DNA of 64,000 nt from OMII01 sp947467385 (GCA_044360075.1 JBIKLA010000017.1:17993-81992), one strand, 5' to 3'. Positions 19,601-28,159 are shown, counted from the stretch's first letter. Made by a program: numbers and translations. The notes: a model not told the origin generated them from the sequence alone.

Positions 19601-20487
19601 CCCGAGGCCTCAAAGTGCTGCGAGCGATAATTCATGATCACGAGGTCGGCGGCACTGAGGTACTCTCCAACCTGCTCATCCGGCACAAACGTATTGATGA
19701 AAGACACATGGTCTGTAACCCCACTTCGGTTTACCAGTTCCCGCAGGGCCCGCATGTATGCCGCGCTGTTTGGGTCATCGGCTCGAGTCTCGCCGATGAT
19801 TACTCCGCGAGCAGGTAAGCCCCGCTCACGAAGGTGCGAGACCGCCTCAACGACGGACTCAAGGCCCTTGTGCGGCTGTACAAACCCGAATGTAATGAGC
19901 AAATACTCGCCGTTGGCGATGCCGAGCTGATTGCGCAGGGCGCGCCGCGCATCTGGGCTGATTTCCGGGCGGACAAGCACGCCGTGCGGAACGACCTCAA
20001 CTGCATCGGGCATTGCGCCGTTTGCAATGGCCTCGAGCCGGTTCTCCGGCGTATGCACGAGGATGCGGTCGGCGCCGGCGACAAGGGTTGAGAGATCCTC
20101 GCCCAGCGTAAAGAGGTTATGGAGCTGGACGACTACCCGAACTCCCCGGCCGCGCATGCGCTGAAGAAATTTGCTGAATGTGCCGGGATGGAAAAAACGC
20201 GCCTGACAATTGATGTGGAGGACCGAGATTCCGGCGCGTTCGACCTCTGCCTCAAGCTGCTGATAGTCGTCAACCTGGTCGGCCGGCCGAACCCTGCTCC
20301 AGCACCGCCGAACGAAGCCCTCATCGGATGGCACAGCAGCCTCCGTCCGCTCGGCAAAGACTGTGAAATCAAGCCCGAGCCTTTGAAGCTCTTGAAGCAT
20401 GTAGTGCGCATATGTGGCGAGACCACACGACTGATTCCAGGGGGTGATGAAGCCGACTCTGCCGGCAAAGGATCTCTCTTTGTTCAT
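16633..20487 (-). CDS. two-domain GT4 glycosyltransferase with C-terminal TPR repeats
   Basis: Very large (1284 residue) cytoplasmic glycosyltransferase. Residues about 10-385 form a first GT4 unit (GFITPWNQSCGLATYAHY, TFGFVQPHKGLESVVEA, FEASGACALAVGAGAAVL). Residues about 415-770 form a second (RPNTFTQRGGDTVLVEKI, LCVGRLESRKNQLMLLKAL, PSWYELPGLVSLEAAAHG). The remainder, about 800-1280, is a series of tetratricopeptide-like helical repeats such as DARRLFDQALEVSP and AQAFFETSLDYNPS. Dual GT4 domains with TPRs recall enzymes that glycosylate proteins or build short surface glycans. Its position beside fliS and other transferases suggests flagellin as acceptor; that is inference. ATG 20487 is taken. 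Confidence 0.85.
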   Translation of the reverse strand: MNKERSFAGRVGFITPWNQSCGLATYAHYMLQELQRLGLDFTVFAERTEAAVPSDEGFVRRCWSRVRPADQVDDYQQLEAEVERAGISVLHINCQARFFHPGTFSKFLQRMRGRGVRVVVQLHNLFTLGEDLSTLVAGADRILVHTPENRLEAIANGAMPDAVEVVPHGVLVRPEISPDARRALRNQLGIANGEYLLITFGFVQPHKGLESVVEAVSHLRERGLPARGVIIGETRADDPNSAAYMRALRELVNRSGVTDHVSFINTFVPDEQVGEYLSAADLVIMNYRSQHFEASGACALAVGAGAAVLTSLAPAMMTFGDAVWHMTSGYPVGLSAELVLTNQILQGEIRSRARAYAERHSWQQIARQLAAKYAELVPAASAAIQRPAPESRTTRESAVKNEVYRGSGKPVRVLIQNRPNTFTQRGGDTVLVEKISQGLAVRGYEVRVDVEGLQNAADYDLVHLFNFATPKLTEHFAQRAKAAGRPFVVTSLYEDLPQFHTQSHAVARSLMEYVSSGQRQEWWQANKVDVRAVAPAARFPADWIAQHASAILANGSGEAAALKRDFPAAETIRTVHVGHETGMLGDASLFERTYGVRDFVLCVGRLESRKNQLMLLKALEESELTVVLAAGGFSYQPDYDGTVRNFKRRGKTVIADRLSPEMLSAAYAACRIHVLPSWYELPGLVSLEAAAHGKNIVATRTGTTENYLGDRAFYCHPWDEESIRSSVLAAFHAPVTEGLVDMARSYTWERAVDETIAEYEAVLGIKADAALPDPVAAAEPVVPSFGVYDMSMSVSEVEEMLEQGEAAAKAMEFERAEQVLRAVQALDPNSPRVLKSLGAVMLAQSRCDEARRLFDQALEVSPADSKVLTGRGMCEAISGHPAKALPYLEKSLDVAPDNLVALHQLLECSYQLDQYEQAEKRLKRYLACAPEDAEMRYCLAGCLYKMGELTECREHLSAVLAAKPEHVGGQELKEKAERLMSEQQGATVAVAAHSAIAETEALTPAFSTEVLAGLSQRIQDWKISGSAEASPTVVITQPAAKSPSPAVPSVSPGESVEERIACVESLKRSGKLTQAKEVLDTMLPGAGLTTAQEEMVSCLNAEFKVIMGELEEAARIYNKLLDRNPHFSRALCGQGALAAEAQEWGTAQAFFETSLDYNPSYDVAIAGLGLCKMVANKPEEAFNLFRRAATINPENYRAVLGVLQLGYPLKRYQEMESLLLSYLKLYPSNIDMTYSLAGLLFSQGKISQARIEVEKILESSPKHEPALELREILVRAQTSPTVMM

Positions 20488-21018
20488 TGATTGCTCACCT
20501 CGATGCGATTGCGTATGCGCCCCGCTGATTAGTCCAACCGCTACAAAAAGGGTTTTTACCTAACGAGTTAGGATGCAGGCCGGGCCCCGAGAGCCCCGAA
20601 ATCTTTTTGTGCTTCGGCCAGTCCCGCCACCCGATCAGCAGGTCCTAACCGATTGATACAACGCACGAATTGCTTAATCGATAGCATCCAAAGGAGGCGC
20701 TTGAAGACCACATTTCTCAGCCACGCGAATCCTTTTCTTGTGCCAGGCCGTCAAAACAACGAGGACGATATTCGTCGGTTCCGTTGACGCGATTGAAAAG
20801 CGATCGCCTGAGCGGAATAGGTTGATAAGGTTACGAAGGTTTTTTCAGGTTTGTAGTCTCGTATGAGATTTTAACCGTTTTCACTGTTATCGTTCTTTCC
20901 GGTTCTTACTGTTTTCAAAGCCTATTCTGCTCAAATTTTCCCTCTCGCCTTTCGTCTTCAGGTATCAAGCCTAAAAACATCGCGCCAACGCGCACCTGGG
21001 TGTCGCCAAAATGCAGAA
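20488..21018. promoter_or_regulatory. long intergenic region upstream of GT4-TPR gene
   Basis: About 530 bp without a gene, more AT-rich in its right half (20820-20960). It separates the downstream glycosyltransferase from the preceding operon, so that gene probably has its own promoter here. A perfect inverted repeat, CCTAAC and GTTAGG with a 2-base spacer (20559-20572), sits 72 bp before the start codon and may be an operator. Nothing protein-like was seen. Confidence 0.4.
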
Positions 21019-21053
21019 AGGGCGCCCGGAAAGTATATCTCTCCAAGCGCCCT
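21019..21053 (-). terminator. probable rho-independent terminator
   Basis: Stem AGGGCGC (21047-21053, read on minus) with GCGCCCT (21019-21025), loop about 21 nt partly self-pairing, followed on the minus strand by TTTCTGCATTTT. It lies 27 bp past the stop of the 202-residue gene and would close the glycosylation operon. Confidence 0.55.
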
Positions 21054-21079
21054 CCAGCTTTGCTTTTATGCAGCTCGTC

Positions 21080-21688
21080 TTATGGGGCCGCGGTAACCTG
21101 AACCTCGCGGGCCACCTTCCTACACGTGTCCTCAAGCTTGTCGAGCTTCGGCTCGAGATCTTTTTCCAAGCTCTCACCGAGTGCCCACCATGACTGGTAC
21201 ATCTGCTGCTGGCAGATCTTCTTGCAGGTCTCGGAGATATCCTGCACTTCAGACGAGATATCGAGCTTTGAGCGCGAGCTCTCAGGCACAAGCTGCAGCA
21301 ACGTACCGTACCACTCGAAAAAAGCCTTGAGCGTATCGACAGCGACCTTCAGCCGCTTGTTCCCCATGACGCTGTCGCCGTCCTGAAAGCCCTTGCGGGC
21401 ATCACGAAACTCGAAAAAGCACGAGCGAACAACGGAGGAAGCCTCCTGGATACGGTCGGAAACATAAATATCAGGTCGGCCCGAGGCGAAATCCAGCACC
21501 TCCCCCTGAAGCTGCGAGGGTGCCATCATCCACTCCTCGTCGCGCATGTCACGACCATCGAGAAGGATCTCTGTCACCATGTGCTCCGGATCAATCGAAG
21601 ATTTTACGAGCTCAATAAGGTCAGCAAACGTCTGCACCCGCTCAACAGGCAAGCCCAAACCCTGTCCATTTACTCGCACTTGAACCAT
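21080..21688 (-). CDS. hypothetical protein, flagellar-glycosylation operon
   Basis: Unrecognised 202-residue soluble protein. The N-terminal ~50 residues (VQVRVNGQGLGLPVERVQTF, then TFADLIELVKSS) have the alternating pattern of a small beta-grasp-like domain. The rest is helical and charged, with three short Cys-containing stretches (SCFFEFRDARKGF, ETCKKICQQQM, DTCRKVAREVQV). There is no signal peptide or membrane segment. It follows the GT9 gene by 23 bp and precedes a terminator, so it belongs to the fliS-cgeB-GT9 transcription unit. It may be an accessory of flagellar assembly or glycosylation. That is guilt by association only. Confidence 0.7.
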   Translation of the reverse strand: MVQVRVNGQGLGLPVERVQTFADLIELVKSSIDPEHMVTEILLDGRDMRDEEWMMAPSQLQGEVLDFASGRPDIYVSDRIQEASSVVRSCFFEFRDARKGFQDGDSVMGNKRLKVAVDTLKAFFEWYGTLLQLVPESSRSKLDISSEVQDISETCKKICQQQMYQSWWALGESLEKDLEPKLDKLEDTCRKVAREVQVTAAP

Positions 21689-21711
21689 ATAGCCTCGTAT
21701 CGATTACGCGT

Positions 21712-23358
21712 TTAATCGCCCCGAAAGTAGCTTCCAAACTTAACGCACCGGCGCTCCAGGTCCTGGTACGCCCGGTACATTTGAGATGCGAGTTCCAGGG
21801 CATCAGTTCCCTTTAAATTCTCCTTGGCAAACAGGAACATGCGGCTCAGTGACCCCAGGGGGCCAAACTGAAATCCCAACCCTTCAATATGATGGTCTAA
21901 TTCAGTGAGCTGACCGTTTATCTCTCCAAGCCGAGCTGCAGGCACCGAAACATCCCGGATACCATCCTGAAGGCGCCCGATGAGCTCCTGGCCCCGCTGG
22001 GCGCACGCCACGATCTCTTGAAGCCCAGACAGCCCGTCCTCAACAACCGCTAACTTGGAGGGCTTCGCCTCGGCAACCGGGAACCGGTATCCTCCGAGGT
22101 CATCAAGCCACAGCTTTCGGTAGGCGCGCCGAAATCGGGCGAACGTGTCGCCCGCACCCCCGTTCAGCTGCACAAGATCACAGAAGCCGTTGTCGTCAAA
22201 GGCCGAGCGGTAGACGATAACCCTCGATGGATCCGCAAAGTCTTGCGGCACCTCAATCACCTCTCCCTTTAGGCGCGCTATCGTCAGGTACGCAACGAGC
22301 TCAGGCGTAATCGTGTCGTGGCAATCAGGGCGTCCACAGCTCTTGTTCGGATTGCACGGCCCACATCCGATGACGGGCTGCAGCACAATATTTCCCTCGC
22401 TGTAGGGACCGGTCTCAAATCCGAACGCCGACGCGAGGAACATCGAGATGACAGGTGTGCCCACTGCCACTGCCATGTGCATCGGGCCAGTGTCTCCTGT
22501 CACGAGGATGTCTGCGAGCTGCAGCATCGCTGCCAGCTGCGGTATCGAGGTCCTGCCGACGAGCGAGACCACGTTCGGAGACGCACATCCCGCCACGATT
22601 GGATCGACGATTGCGGCCTCCTTCGGGGCTCCGGTTAGTACCACTCGTGCGTTGTGCTCATGCACAAGCTTCTTGATGAGCTCGATGAACCTCTGCGGTG
22701 CCCATTGCCGCTTGCCCTGGCTGGCGCCAGCTTGCACGGCGATGAGGGGCCCAGAGTTCGTGAACGGCGCCTTCTCAAGTATCTCTTCGCAGAAGGATCG
22801 GCTCTTCGGGTCAACATTGATGAGGAGCTTGTGGGGATGCTGCTCCACGTCTGCTGAGCAGCGGAAGACGTCCACGAGGTTGAGCGAATTATACTGCCTA
22901 TTTTGGTGAAACACCGAGGTGGCAAAGAGCTGGGCCCAGGATGACTCGATAATGCGGCAGCCCTGGTCATCCGAGGTCCATCCCCCATTGCGCCCAATTC
23001 CGACGAGGCTCAAGAGCAGCGCCGTGTAGGCAGACGAAGACATGTTGAGGCAGTAGTCGAACTTCTCGCTGCGCAGCCGTTCCACGATCTCGCTCACGTA
23101 CTCGTACGCGTCGATAATGCCGTCCCCCTCCCTATCGAGGCTCCTGCACACAAGCCCTAGATCAAGTCCGATGACCTCATCGATATTTGGGATGACGTGG
23201 CACACGTCCACAAACTGCCTCTCTACAAGGACCGTGATGTGACATGCCGGGTTCTCTGCCTTAATTCCGGCTATCGTCGGGGTGGCTTGAAGCATGTCGC
23301 CAAGCCGCGTGATGTTGACGAGAAGAACTTTGCTCTTGTCCGGGTATCGCCGAATCAT
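21712..23358 (-). CDS. glycosyltransferase family 9 (heptosyltransferase-like)
   Basis: Transferase of the ADP-heptose LPS heptosyltransferase superfamily. The start VLLVNITRLGDMLQATPTI is the classic GT9 N terminus. Then IAVQAGASQGKRQWAPQRF (nucleotide-sugar site), VVLTGAPKEAAI, and LVTGDTGPMHMAVAVGTPVI give the catalytic second Rossmann domain. A Cys-rich segment CGPCNPNKSC is present, as in many family members. Residues about 360-548 are an additional C-terminal region not needed for GT9 activity. It starts 3 bp after the CgeB-like gene ends, so it is translationally coupled with it. Rather than core LPS, the context suggests flagellin glycan assembly. Confidence 0.88.
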   Translation of the reverse strand: MIRRYPDKSKVLLVNITRLGDMLQATPTIAGIKAENPACHITVLVERQFVDVCHVIPNIDEVIGLDLGLVCRSLDREGDGIIDAYEYVSEIVERLRSEKFDYCLNMSSSAYTALLLSLVGIGRNGGWTSDDQGCRIIESSWAQLFATSVFHQNRQYNSLNLVDVFRCSADVEQHPHKLLINVDPKSRSFCEEILEKAPFTNSGPLIAVQAGASQGKRQWAPQRFIELIKKLVHEHNARVVLTGAPKEAAIVDPIVAGCASPNVVSLVGRTSIPQLAAMLQLADILVTGDTGPMHMAVAVGTPVISMFLASAFGFETGPYSEGNIVLQPVIGCGPCNPNKSCGRPDCHDTITPELVAYLTIARLKGEVIEVPQDFADPSRVIVYRSAFDDNGFCDLVQLNGGAGDTFARFRRAYRKLWLDDLGGYRFPVAEAKPSKLAVVEDGLSGLQEIVACAQRGQELIGRLQDGIRDVSVPAARLGEINGQLTELDHHIEGLGFQFGPLGSLSRMFLFAKENLKGTDALELASQMYRAYQDLERRCVKFGSYFRGD

Positions 23359-23361
23359 GCG

Positions 23362-26133
23362 CTACGCTCCCTCCCCGGTTCGGCTCGGCCGAAGGATATG
23401 CTTCTTGACGTGGAACAGAAACATGAGCTTCTGCTCAGTCTCAGAGAGCTTTCCCCTGCCCGAAACTATATCCGAAGCGAGCGCATCGAGGGTCGGCTGC
23501 TCGCCCCGCTCGCGCGCGAGCAGGCACCGATTCGAGAGCTCCTCATGCGACTTGCTTCGCTCAATCATCTTGCTCCATGGGCTGGCCTGCTCGCGAGCAG
23601 TCAGCTGCTGAAACTTGCTTGCGTAGATAACTCCAAGCATCTGCTCGATGCGCTTCTCGTAGGTGTGCTCCCGAAGGGCGCGCGCCCGAGAGCGCTCAGC
23701 GATCGCCGCGCGCTCCTCTGGGTGCGCCCGGTAATGCTCAATCTTGGCGAGCAGGTCGGGCAGATCCTTGAACGTCACCACGTCGCGGCCCGGCTCGAAG
23801 CATTCTGACAGGAGGGTTCTCTCGTCAACCAGCTGAAACGCCCCGCAAGCCGCAAGCTCAAAGGTGCGGGGGTTTATAAAGTCCCCGTTTGGCTCTACCC
23901 CGTCCCGCTCACTGCTGGAGTGCAGGTTGAGGTTGATGGCTGATGCGTTGAAGATCTTGATGTACTCCTCCGGTGAGATGCGCCTTCCCTCCTCCTGGAC
24001 GAGCGTGCTAAATGGCCGGCACGTAGGCCACTCGCTTCCCCAGATCTTAAACGGTAGGTGCGCAAGCGACGCGAACATCTGCTGGCGGTTGTGGTATCCA
24101 GCGCCAACGAATGAAACTTCGGATCCCCAGTGGGCTGATTCCTCGGGCGTGACAACGATCGGGCGGTGCAGGAGCGGATCGCATGCCGTCGGCAGGTAGT
24201 GAACCTCCCCGGCCCCGGCCTTGCGTATTACCTCAAGGCACTCTCCCTTCTGGATCGTAAACACAAAGTCGTAAAACTTCGCCATATCTCGCCAGTAGGT
24301 AAAGCGCAGATAATCTTCAACGAACCACAGCACCGTAATGACTCCACGCTTGCGCATCTCGGTCAGGAAGCGCGGCGATGCTGGCGCCTGAGCCATGCAG
24401 ATGAGCACGTCTATCGGCTTTTCCTCGAAATTCTCAATCAGCGCGGTGGTGAGCGAATCGACATACGCCGAACGAGCCACAGCACGCCTTACGTCACCCC
24501 GAACAAGCTCATCAAGCAGCTCATAGCCCTTGTTAAATCCGCTCATGTCGAGCCCACGGGAGCGCTGCCCAAGGCGCCCCAGCGCGCCCTGCGTGTAGTA
24601 CCCGGTCGGTATCGTGCCGCCCTGGAGGGGCCCAAGCACGGCGATGCGCGGATGGAGCGTCGATAGGCCGCGCTTCATCGCAAGCTGCGCCTGAAGCGGC
24701 TTTACTGCCTCTGCGTCCAGAAGTGAATTATACGGCCGAATGATAAGCTCCGCAGGCTCCTCAAGGAGCCGCATGTCCGGCGGGCTGATCTCGAGGCCGC
24801 TTAGGTTTCTGAGGCAGCTGGTCAGGTCGCGCGCAGATAGCGCGGCCCTGAGCGCATGAACGCTCGGCTCATAACAGGTAACCGGCTTGCCCGTTACCTT
24901 CTGCAGCTCCTCCACGTGGTAGCCGCCACCAAACCCAACCACAACAATCGTGGCAGTGCTTTCAAGCCGCTTGTCCTGCAGCGCACGGGATACCCAGGCT
25001 GCGGCCGCCTGAACCGGCTTGTCGGGATGGTCGAGGCATGTGGACTCGCGCCATACGACTGGACCCTGAATGGTCTCAGTAACCCGAACGCCGACTTCCT
25101 CATGTGGGGGCAAAGCCACAAGCGCCTCATATGCGCGTGGGAACTTCTCACGCACAATCTGCATGTTCGCAGCGAAGAGAGTCTCGTGCTGCACAGCTAA
25201 CCTGCGCGCCCCCTGTGCCGTGCGAGCCAGCACTCTATCGAGGATGTCACGAACATCGATGGTAGTAGCGCGGCAGCACGTATCAACATACGCGAGGATA
25301 CGCTTTGCTCTCTCTTCGTCACCTTCATCAGCAACGGCCGACGCATACTCGATTGTGGCTAACGTTTCGATGTCGGGTGGAGGCTGGCCGGATGGCATCT
25401 CCCCTTCCCGGCTTTCCTCAAGCGCCGACGCGATTTCGGCAAGTGATGCGGCACCACGCTCCGAAGGTCGAAGCGTCAGCAGGAATGTCTCAATGCCATG
25501 CGCCTGGAGCGCCCCCCCAAGAAGCGGCAACACCGGCTGCGTTTCAGAGCAGGAGAAGCCGGCAAGGCGGAATGCCTCCCGAACCTGCGCGCGGCCATAG
25601 CAACGCGGCCTTAGGAGCTCATCCCCGGACAGCACTATTTCATCGCCGAGAAAGAGCTGAAGCCGCATTATGCCCTCGGGCTTGAGGATACGGCGAGCTT
25701 CCGTGAGATACGAAGCAACCGCCAAGGGAGGCATGGTAGAGAGCGCTGAAAAGCTCCAGATGAAGTCAACCGATCCGCCCGGTATCGGCCGCAGGTCAAG
25801 ATGAGCGCTTAGCGCCAGCTCGACACGGGAATTCGGGCCGATGAGCGCACGTGCCTTATTGATTGAGAGCTCCGAGAGGTCGACTCCGATTACTCTCCCG
25901 AACCTCTTCGAGGCCGCGCGCAGCATGCGCCCGACGCGGCATCCGATCTCAACTGCACACAGCCCCTCTCCGGTCGGAACCCCTTTGGCTATCGCGCCGA
26001 AGTCTCGCTCGCCGCTTTGCCAGAGAAGGCTCTCATCGCCAAGAGCTTGGCCCGCCGCCAAACGCACGTCCGCGCCGAGCCCACGCTCGCTCTCAAGCTT
26101 CATCTGCTGCGCTAGTTTTTCGATCTCACCCAT
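23362..26133 (-). CDS. methyltransferase / CgeB-like glycosyltransferase fusion
   Basis: A 923-residue multidomain enzyme. Residues about 55-190 are a class I SAM methyltransferase (AVEIGCRVGRM motif I, then GVDLSELSINKARAL). A middle region around residues 370-440 (TIVVVGFGGGYHVEEL and CYEPSVHALRAALSAR) resembles the MptE/DUF115-like Rossmann unit found in flagellin-modification (Maf) proteins. About residues 500-880 form a CgeB-like glycosyltransferase (VLWFVEDYLRFTYW, EVSFVGAGYHNRQQM, NPRTFELAACGAFQLVDE, GRDVVTFKDLPDLL). It lies between fliS and the GT9 gene on the same strand. It probably both transfers and methylates sugars on flagellin. Specificity is unknown. Confidence 0.82.
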   Translation of the reverse strand: MGEIEKLAQQMKLESERGLGADVRLAAGQALGDESLLWQSGERDFGAIAKGVPTGEGLCAVEIGCRVGRMLRAASKRFGRVIGVDLSELSINKARALIGPNSRVELALSAHLDLRPIPGGSVDFIWSFSALSTMPPLAVASYLTEARRILKPEGIMRLQLFLGDEIVLSGDELLRPRCYGRAQVREAFRLAGFSCSETQPVLPLLGGALQAHGIETFLLTLRPSERGAASLAEIASALEESREGEMPSGQPPPDIETLATIEYASAVADEGDEERAKRILAYVDTCCRATTIDVRDILDRVLARTAQGARRLAVQHETLFAANMQIVREKFPRAYEALVALPPHEEVGVRVTETIQGPVVWRESTCLDHPDKPVQAAAAWVSRALQDKRLESTATIVVVGFGGGYHVEELQKVTGKPVTCYEPSVHALRAALSARDLTSCLRNLSGLEISPPDMRLLEEPAELIIRPYNSLLDAEAVKPLQAQLAMKRGLSTLHPRIAVLGPLQGGTIPTGYYTQGALGRLGQRSRGLDMSGFNKGYELLDELVRGDVRRAVARSAYVDSLTTALIENFEEKPIDVLICMAQAPASPRFLTEMRKRGVITVLWFVEDYLRFTYWRDMAKFYDFVFTIQKGECLEVIRKAGAGEVHYLPTACDPLLHRPIVVTPEESAHWGSEVSFVGAGYHNRQQMFASLAHLPFKIWGSEWPTCRPFSTLVQEEGRRISPEEYIKIFNASAINLNLHSSSERDGVEPNGDFINPRTFELAACGAFQLVDERTLLSECFEPGRDVVTFKDLPDLLAKIEHYRAHPEERAAIAERSRARALREHTYEKRIEQMLGVIYASKFQQLTAREQASPWSKMIERSKSHEELSNRCLLARERGEQPTLDALASDIVSGRGKLSETEQKLMFLFHVKKHILRPSRTGEGA

Positions 26134-26330
26134 GGATCATTCCGGAGCCTCATCTGCCGTCGGGCGCCCGTTGGCGCTCGACATCTCCCCCGCTCGTGCC
26201 CTAAGCGTCTGATAGATAGGGGGATTCCGGAATTAGGATGCGCCGCGGGCTGACAGCGCTGCCAAAATCGTTGCGCTTCCCCCCTGTCTAGAGGCGAATT
26301 CGCAAATACCTGCAATTACTTGACTTTCGA

Positions 26331-26783
26331 CTACAGGGCGACCTGTAGCTTGCGCAGTGCCTCGCCGATTTTCTCAGCTTCAGCCGACTCCGAGAGGCCT
26401 GCCTCGTCCGCCTTTCCTTCGATAATCTCGCGGTAGGCCGAGTAGACGGTGTCGATCAACCCAATGACCTTCGTTATCCGCTCCGGGTCTCGATACAGGT
26501 TGGCTTCACTCAGGTAGAAGAGCATGAAGTCATAGAGGCGATCGAGGTCGCGCGCGATCGACCCGCCCTTCTCAAAATCGAGCGTATTCATCAGCTCGGC
26601 GATAATCGCCTGCCCCTTGCTCAGGTAGCGGCAGAATTTCGGAATATCTTTTTCCTCGAGCCCTACGACAGAGAGCTTCAGAAACTTGATGGCACCCTCG
26701 TACATCATCAGGAGCAGGCGACCACGATCCGTTGTGGTGATTTGAACTGTCTGGTACGCGTCGTGCGGGTTCTTGCCGTACAT
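26331..26783 (-). CDS. fliS: flagellar export chaperone FliS
   Basis: Cytoplasmic chaperone that binds the C terminus of flagellin and prevents premature polymerisation before type III export. Length (150 residues) and four-helix pattern are typical. Diagnostic parts: the N-terminal DAYQTVQITTTDRGRLLLMM, then YEGAIKFLK, KGQAIIAELMNTLDFEKGGS, DLDRLYDFMLFYL and the late segment VIGLIDTVYSAYREI. No flagellin (fliC) or cap (fliD) gene is in the window. A sigma28-like promoter lies upstream (26899-26925). The glycosyltransferase genes follow on the same strand after 197 bp. Confidence 0.95.
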   Translation of the reverse strand: MYGKNPHDAYQTVQITTTDRGRLLLMMYEGAIKFLKLSVVGLEEKDIPKFCRYLSKGQAIIAELMNTLDFEKGGSIARDLDRLYDFMLFYLSEANLYRDPERITKVIGLIDTVYSAYREIIEGKADEAGLSESAEAEKIGEALRKLQVAL

Positions 26784-26898
26784 AAAGGGTTTAATCCTCG
26801 GTTTAAGAGCTCGTCGTTTCAGCCTGCCTCGGGTGCCCAGTGGGTCGCCCTTTTCACAACCAAACAGACCTTCGTAAAACTGCTAACCCGTCCTTGGA

Positions 26899-26925
26899 TT
26901 ATCCGCCGCGCGCTTCCTAACGTTC
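26899..26925 (-). promoter_or_regulatory. sigma28-like promoter of fliS
   Basis: On the minus strand GAACGTTA, 11 nt, then GCGGATAA; against the FliA consensus TAAAGTTT-N11-GCCGATAA this is 5/8 and 7/8. It lies about 115 bp before the fliS start codon and fits a flagellar class-3 gene. Confidence 0.45.
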
Positions 26926-27071
26926 ATGCATCGGCGGGAACAGCGTACCCGGCGTTGATTTACTATCTCGCCTGTAAGTGAAGTATCGGCGGAGAAACGC
27001 CGTGCTTGAGGGAAAAAAGAGTGTGCAAAAATGGGAAGCGATCGAGCCCCTTACTCTAGGCAAAATTTTCC

Positions 27072-27878
27072 CTATACGGACTGAAGCTCCCGCGCGCGGC
27101 GCAGCGCCGCGCGAACCGCATCACGAACATGCTCAGCCGCAACCCGCTCCTCCAGGACTGAAAGGGCAGCAGCTGTGGTTCCGTTAGGCGAGGTGACGCG
27201 CTGCCTGAGCGTTGTGAAGGTCTCGTCAGAGCCCTCAAGGACGCTTACCGCTCCCTTGAAGGTCTGCAGCACGAGCGCATGCGCGTCATGGCGCGAAAAT
27301 CCCGACTCTATCGCGACATTTTCTAGCTGCTCGGCCAGCCAGCACAGGTAGGCCGGCCCGCTTCCCGCTACAGCTGTGGCGACGTCGATAAGCTCTTCGC
27401 GCTCCACGCGCCACGCCTTTCCACACGAGTTGATGATTGCCGAGACATGCCCTATCTCTTCCACCGAGAGCCCCTCTGGGATGAACACCGCTGACGCGCT
27501 CTCCTGAAAGGCCGCCCCGAGGTTCGGCATGGCCCTAATGATCTTCTGGGTCCCCAGAAGCGCCTGGAGCCTATGGCACGGCACCCCCGCCATACAGGAG
27601 AGCACCACCACGTCAGGCGAGATGATGGGCCTGAGGCCCTCACAGGCGCCCTGCGCGTCTTGCGGCTTGACGGTCAGAACGACCACGTCACCTGCCCCAA
27701 GCTGAAGGCCGGCAGGAACCTCTGCCTCAACTCGGCACCCATAGCGCTGGGCAAGGTAATCCCTGTCCTTTTCCGCCCGCTCAATCAGTATAACATCCTC
27801 AGAACGGTACGAAGCCGCCAGCAGGCTGTCAGCAACTGCCTTGCCAAGGTTGCCGACCCCGACGAGAGCTACCGTCAT
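27072..27878 (-). CDS. proC: pyrroline-5-carboxylate reductase
   Basis: Last step of proline synthesis: reduces 1-pyrroline-5-carboxylate with NAD(P)H, in the cytoplasm. The N terminus MTVALVGVGNLGKAVADSLL gives the dinucleotide-binding GxGxxG. VLSCMAGVPCHRLQALLG and RAMPNLGAAF are the usual middle blocks. The C-terminal dimerisation/signature region is AVAGSGPAYLCWLAEQLE and VTSPNGTTAAALSVLEE. Length 268 residues, normal. Its start codon overlaps the yggX stop by 4 bp (ATGA type), so it is translationally coupled downstream of yggX. Confidence 0.96.
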   Translation of the reverse strand: MTVALVGVGNLGKAVADSLLAASYRSEDVILIERAEKDRDYLAQRYGCRVEAEVPAGLQLGAGDVVVLTVKPQDAQGACEGLRPIISPDVVVLSCMAGVPCHRLQALLGTQKIIRAMPNLGAAFQESASAVFIPEGLSVEEIGHVSAIINSCGKAWRVEREELIDVATAVAGSGPAYLCWLAEQLENVAIESGFSRHDAHALVLQTFKGAVSVLEGSDETFTTLRQRVTSPNGTTAAALSVLEERVAAEHVRDAVRAALRRARELQSV

Positions 27879-28159
27879 TGGCGCCTTCCCCGCTCTGAAT
27901 TTTCAACTTCGGCCACCGCCCCGTCCTCAAGCCCAAGGAAGCGCATCATCTGGTCCACCAGGACCTTGTAGTCCCGTGGGTCACCCATATTGAGTCGGTA
28001 TTCGTTGAGGACCTTAATCTGGACATCCTTGTTCCATTGGTCCCACGCCTCTTGTGAAACCTTCTCGAAGATCTTCGTCCCGATATCACCCGCAAAGGGC
28101 GGCTTCTCAAGGCCCGGGAGCTCGCGCTTAAATTTTGAGCAGAGTACTGTTCTTGCCAT
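27875..28159 (-). CDS. yggX: Fe(2+)-trafficking protein YggX
   Basis: Small cytoplasmic protein involved in iron traffic and protection of Fe-S clusters against oxidative damage. 94 residues. The hallmark N terminus RTVLCSKFKRELPGLEKPPF includes the conserved Cys7; then GTKIFEKVSQEAWDQW and the C-terminal LNEYRLNMGDPRDYKVLVDQ follow. Slightly longer at the C terminus than the E. coli protein. First gene of the yggX-proC pair; divergent from the rhomboid gene. Confidence 0.96.
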   Translation of the reverse strand: MARTVLCSKFKRELPGLEKPPFAGDIGTKIFEKVSQEAWDQWNKDVQIKVLNEYRLNMGDPRDYKVLVDQMMRFLGLEDGAVAEVENSERGRRQ

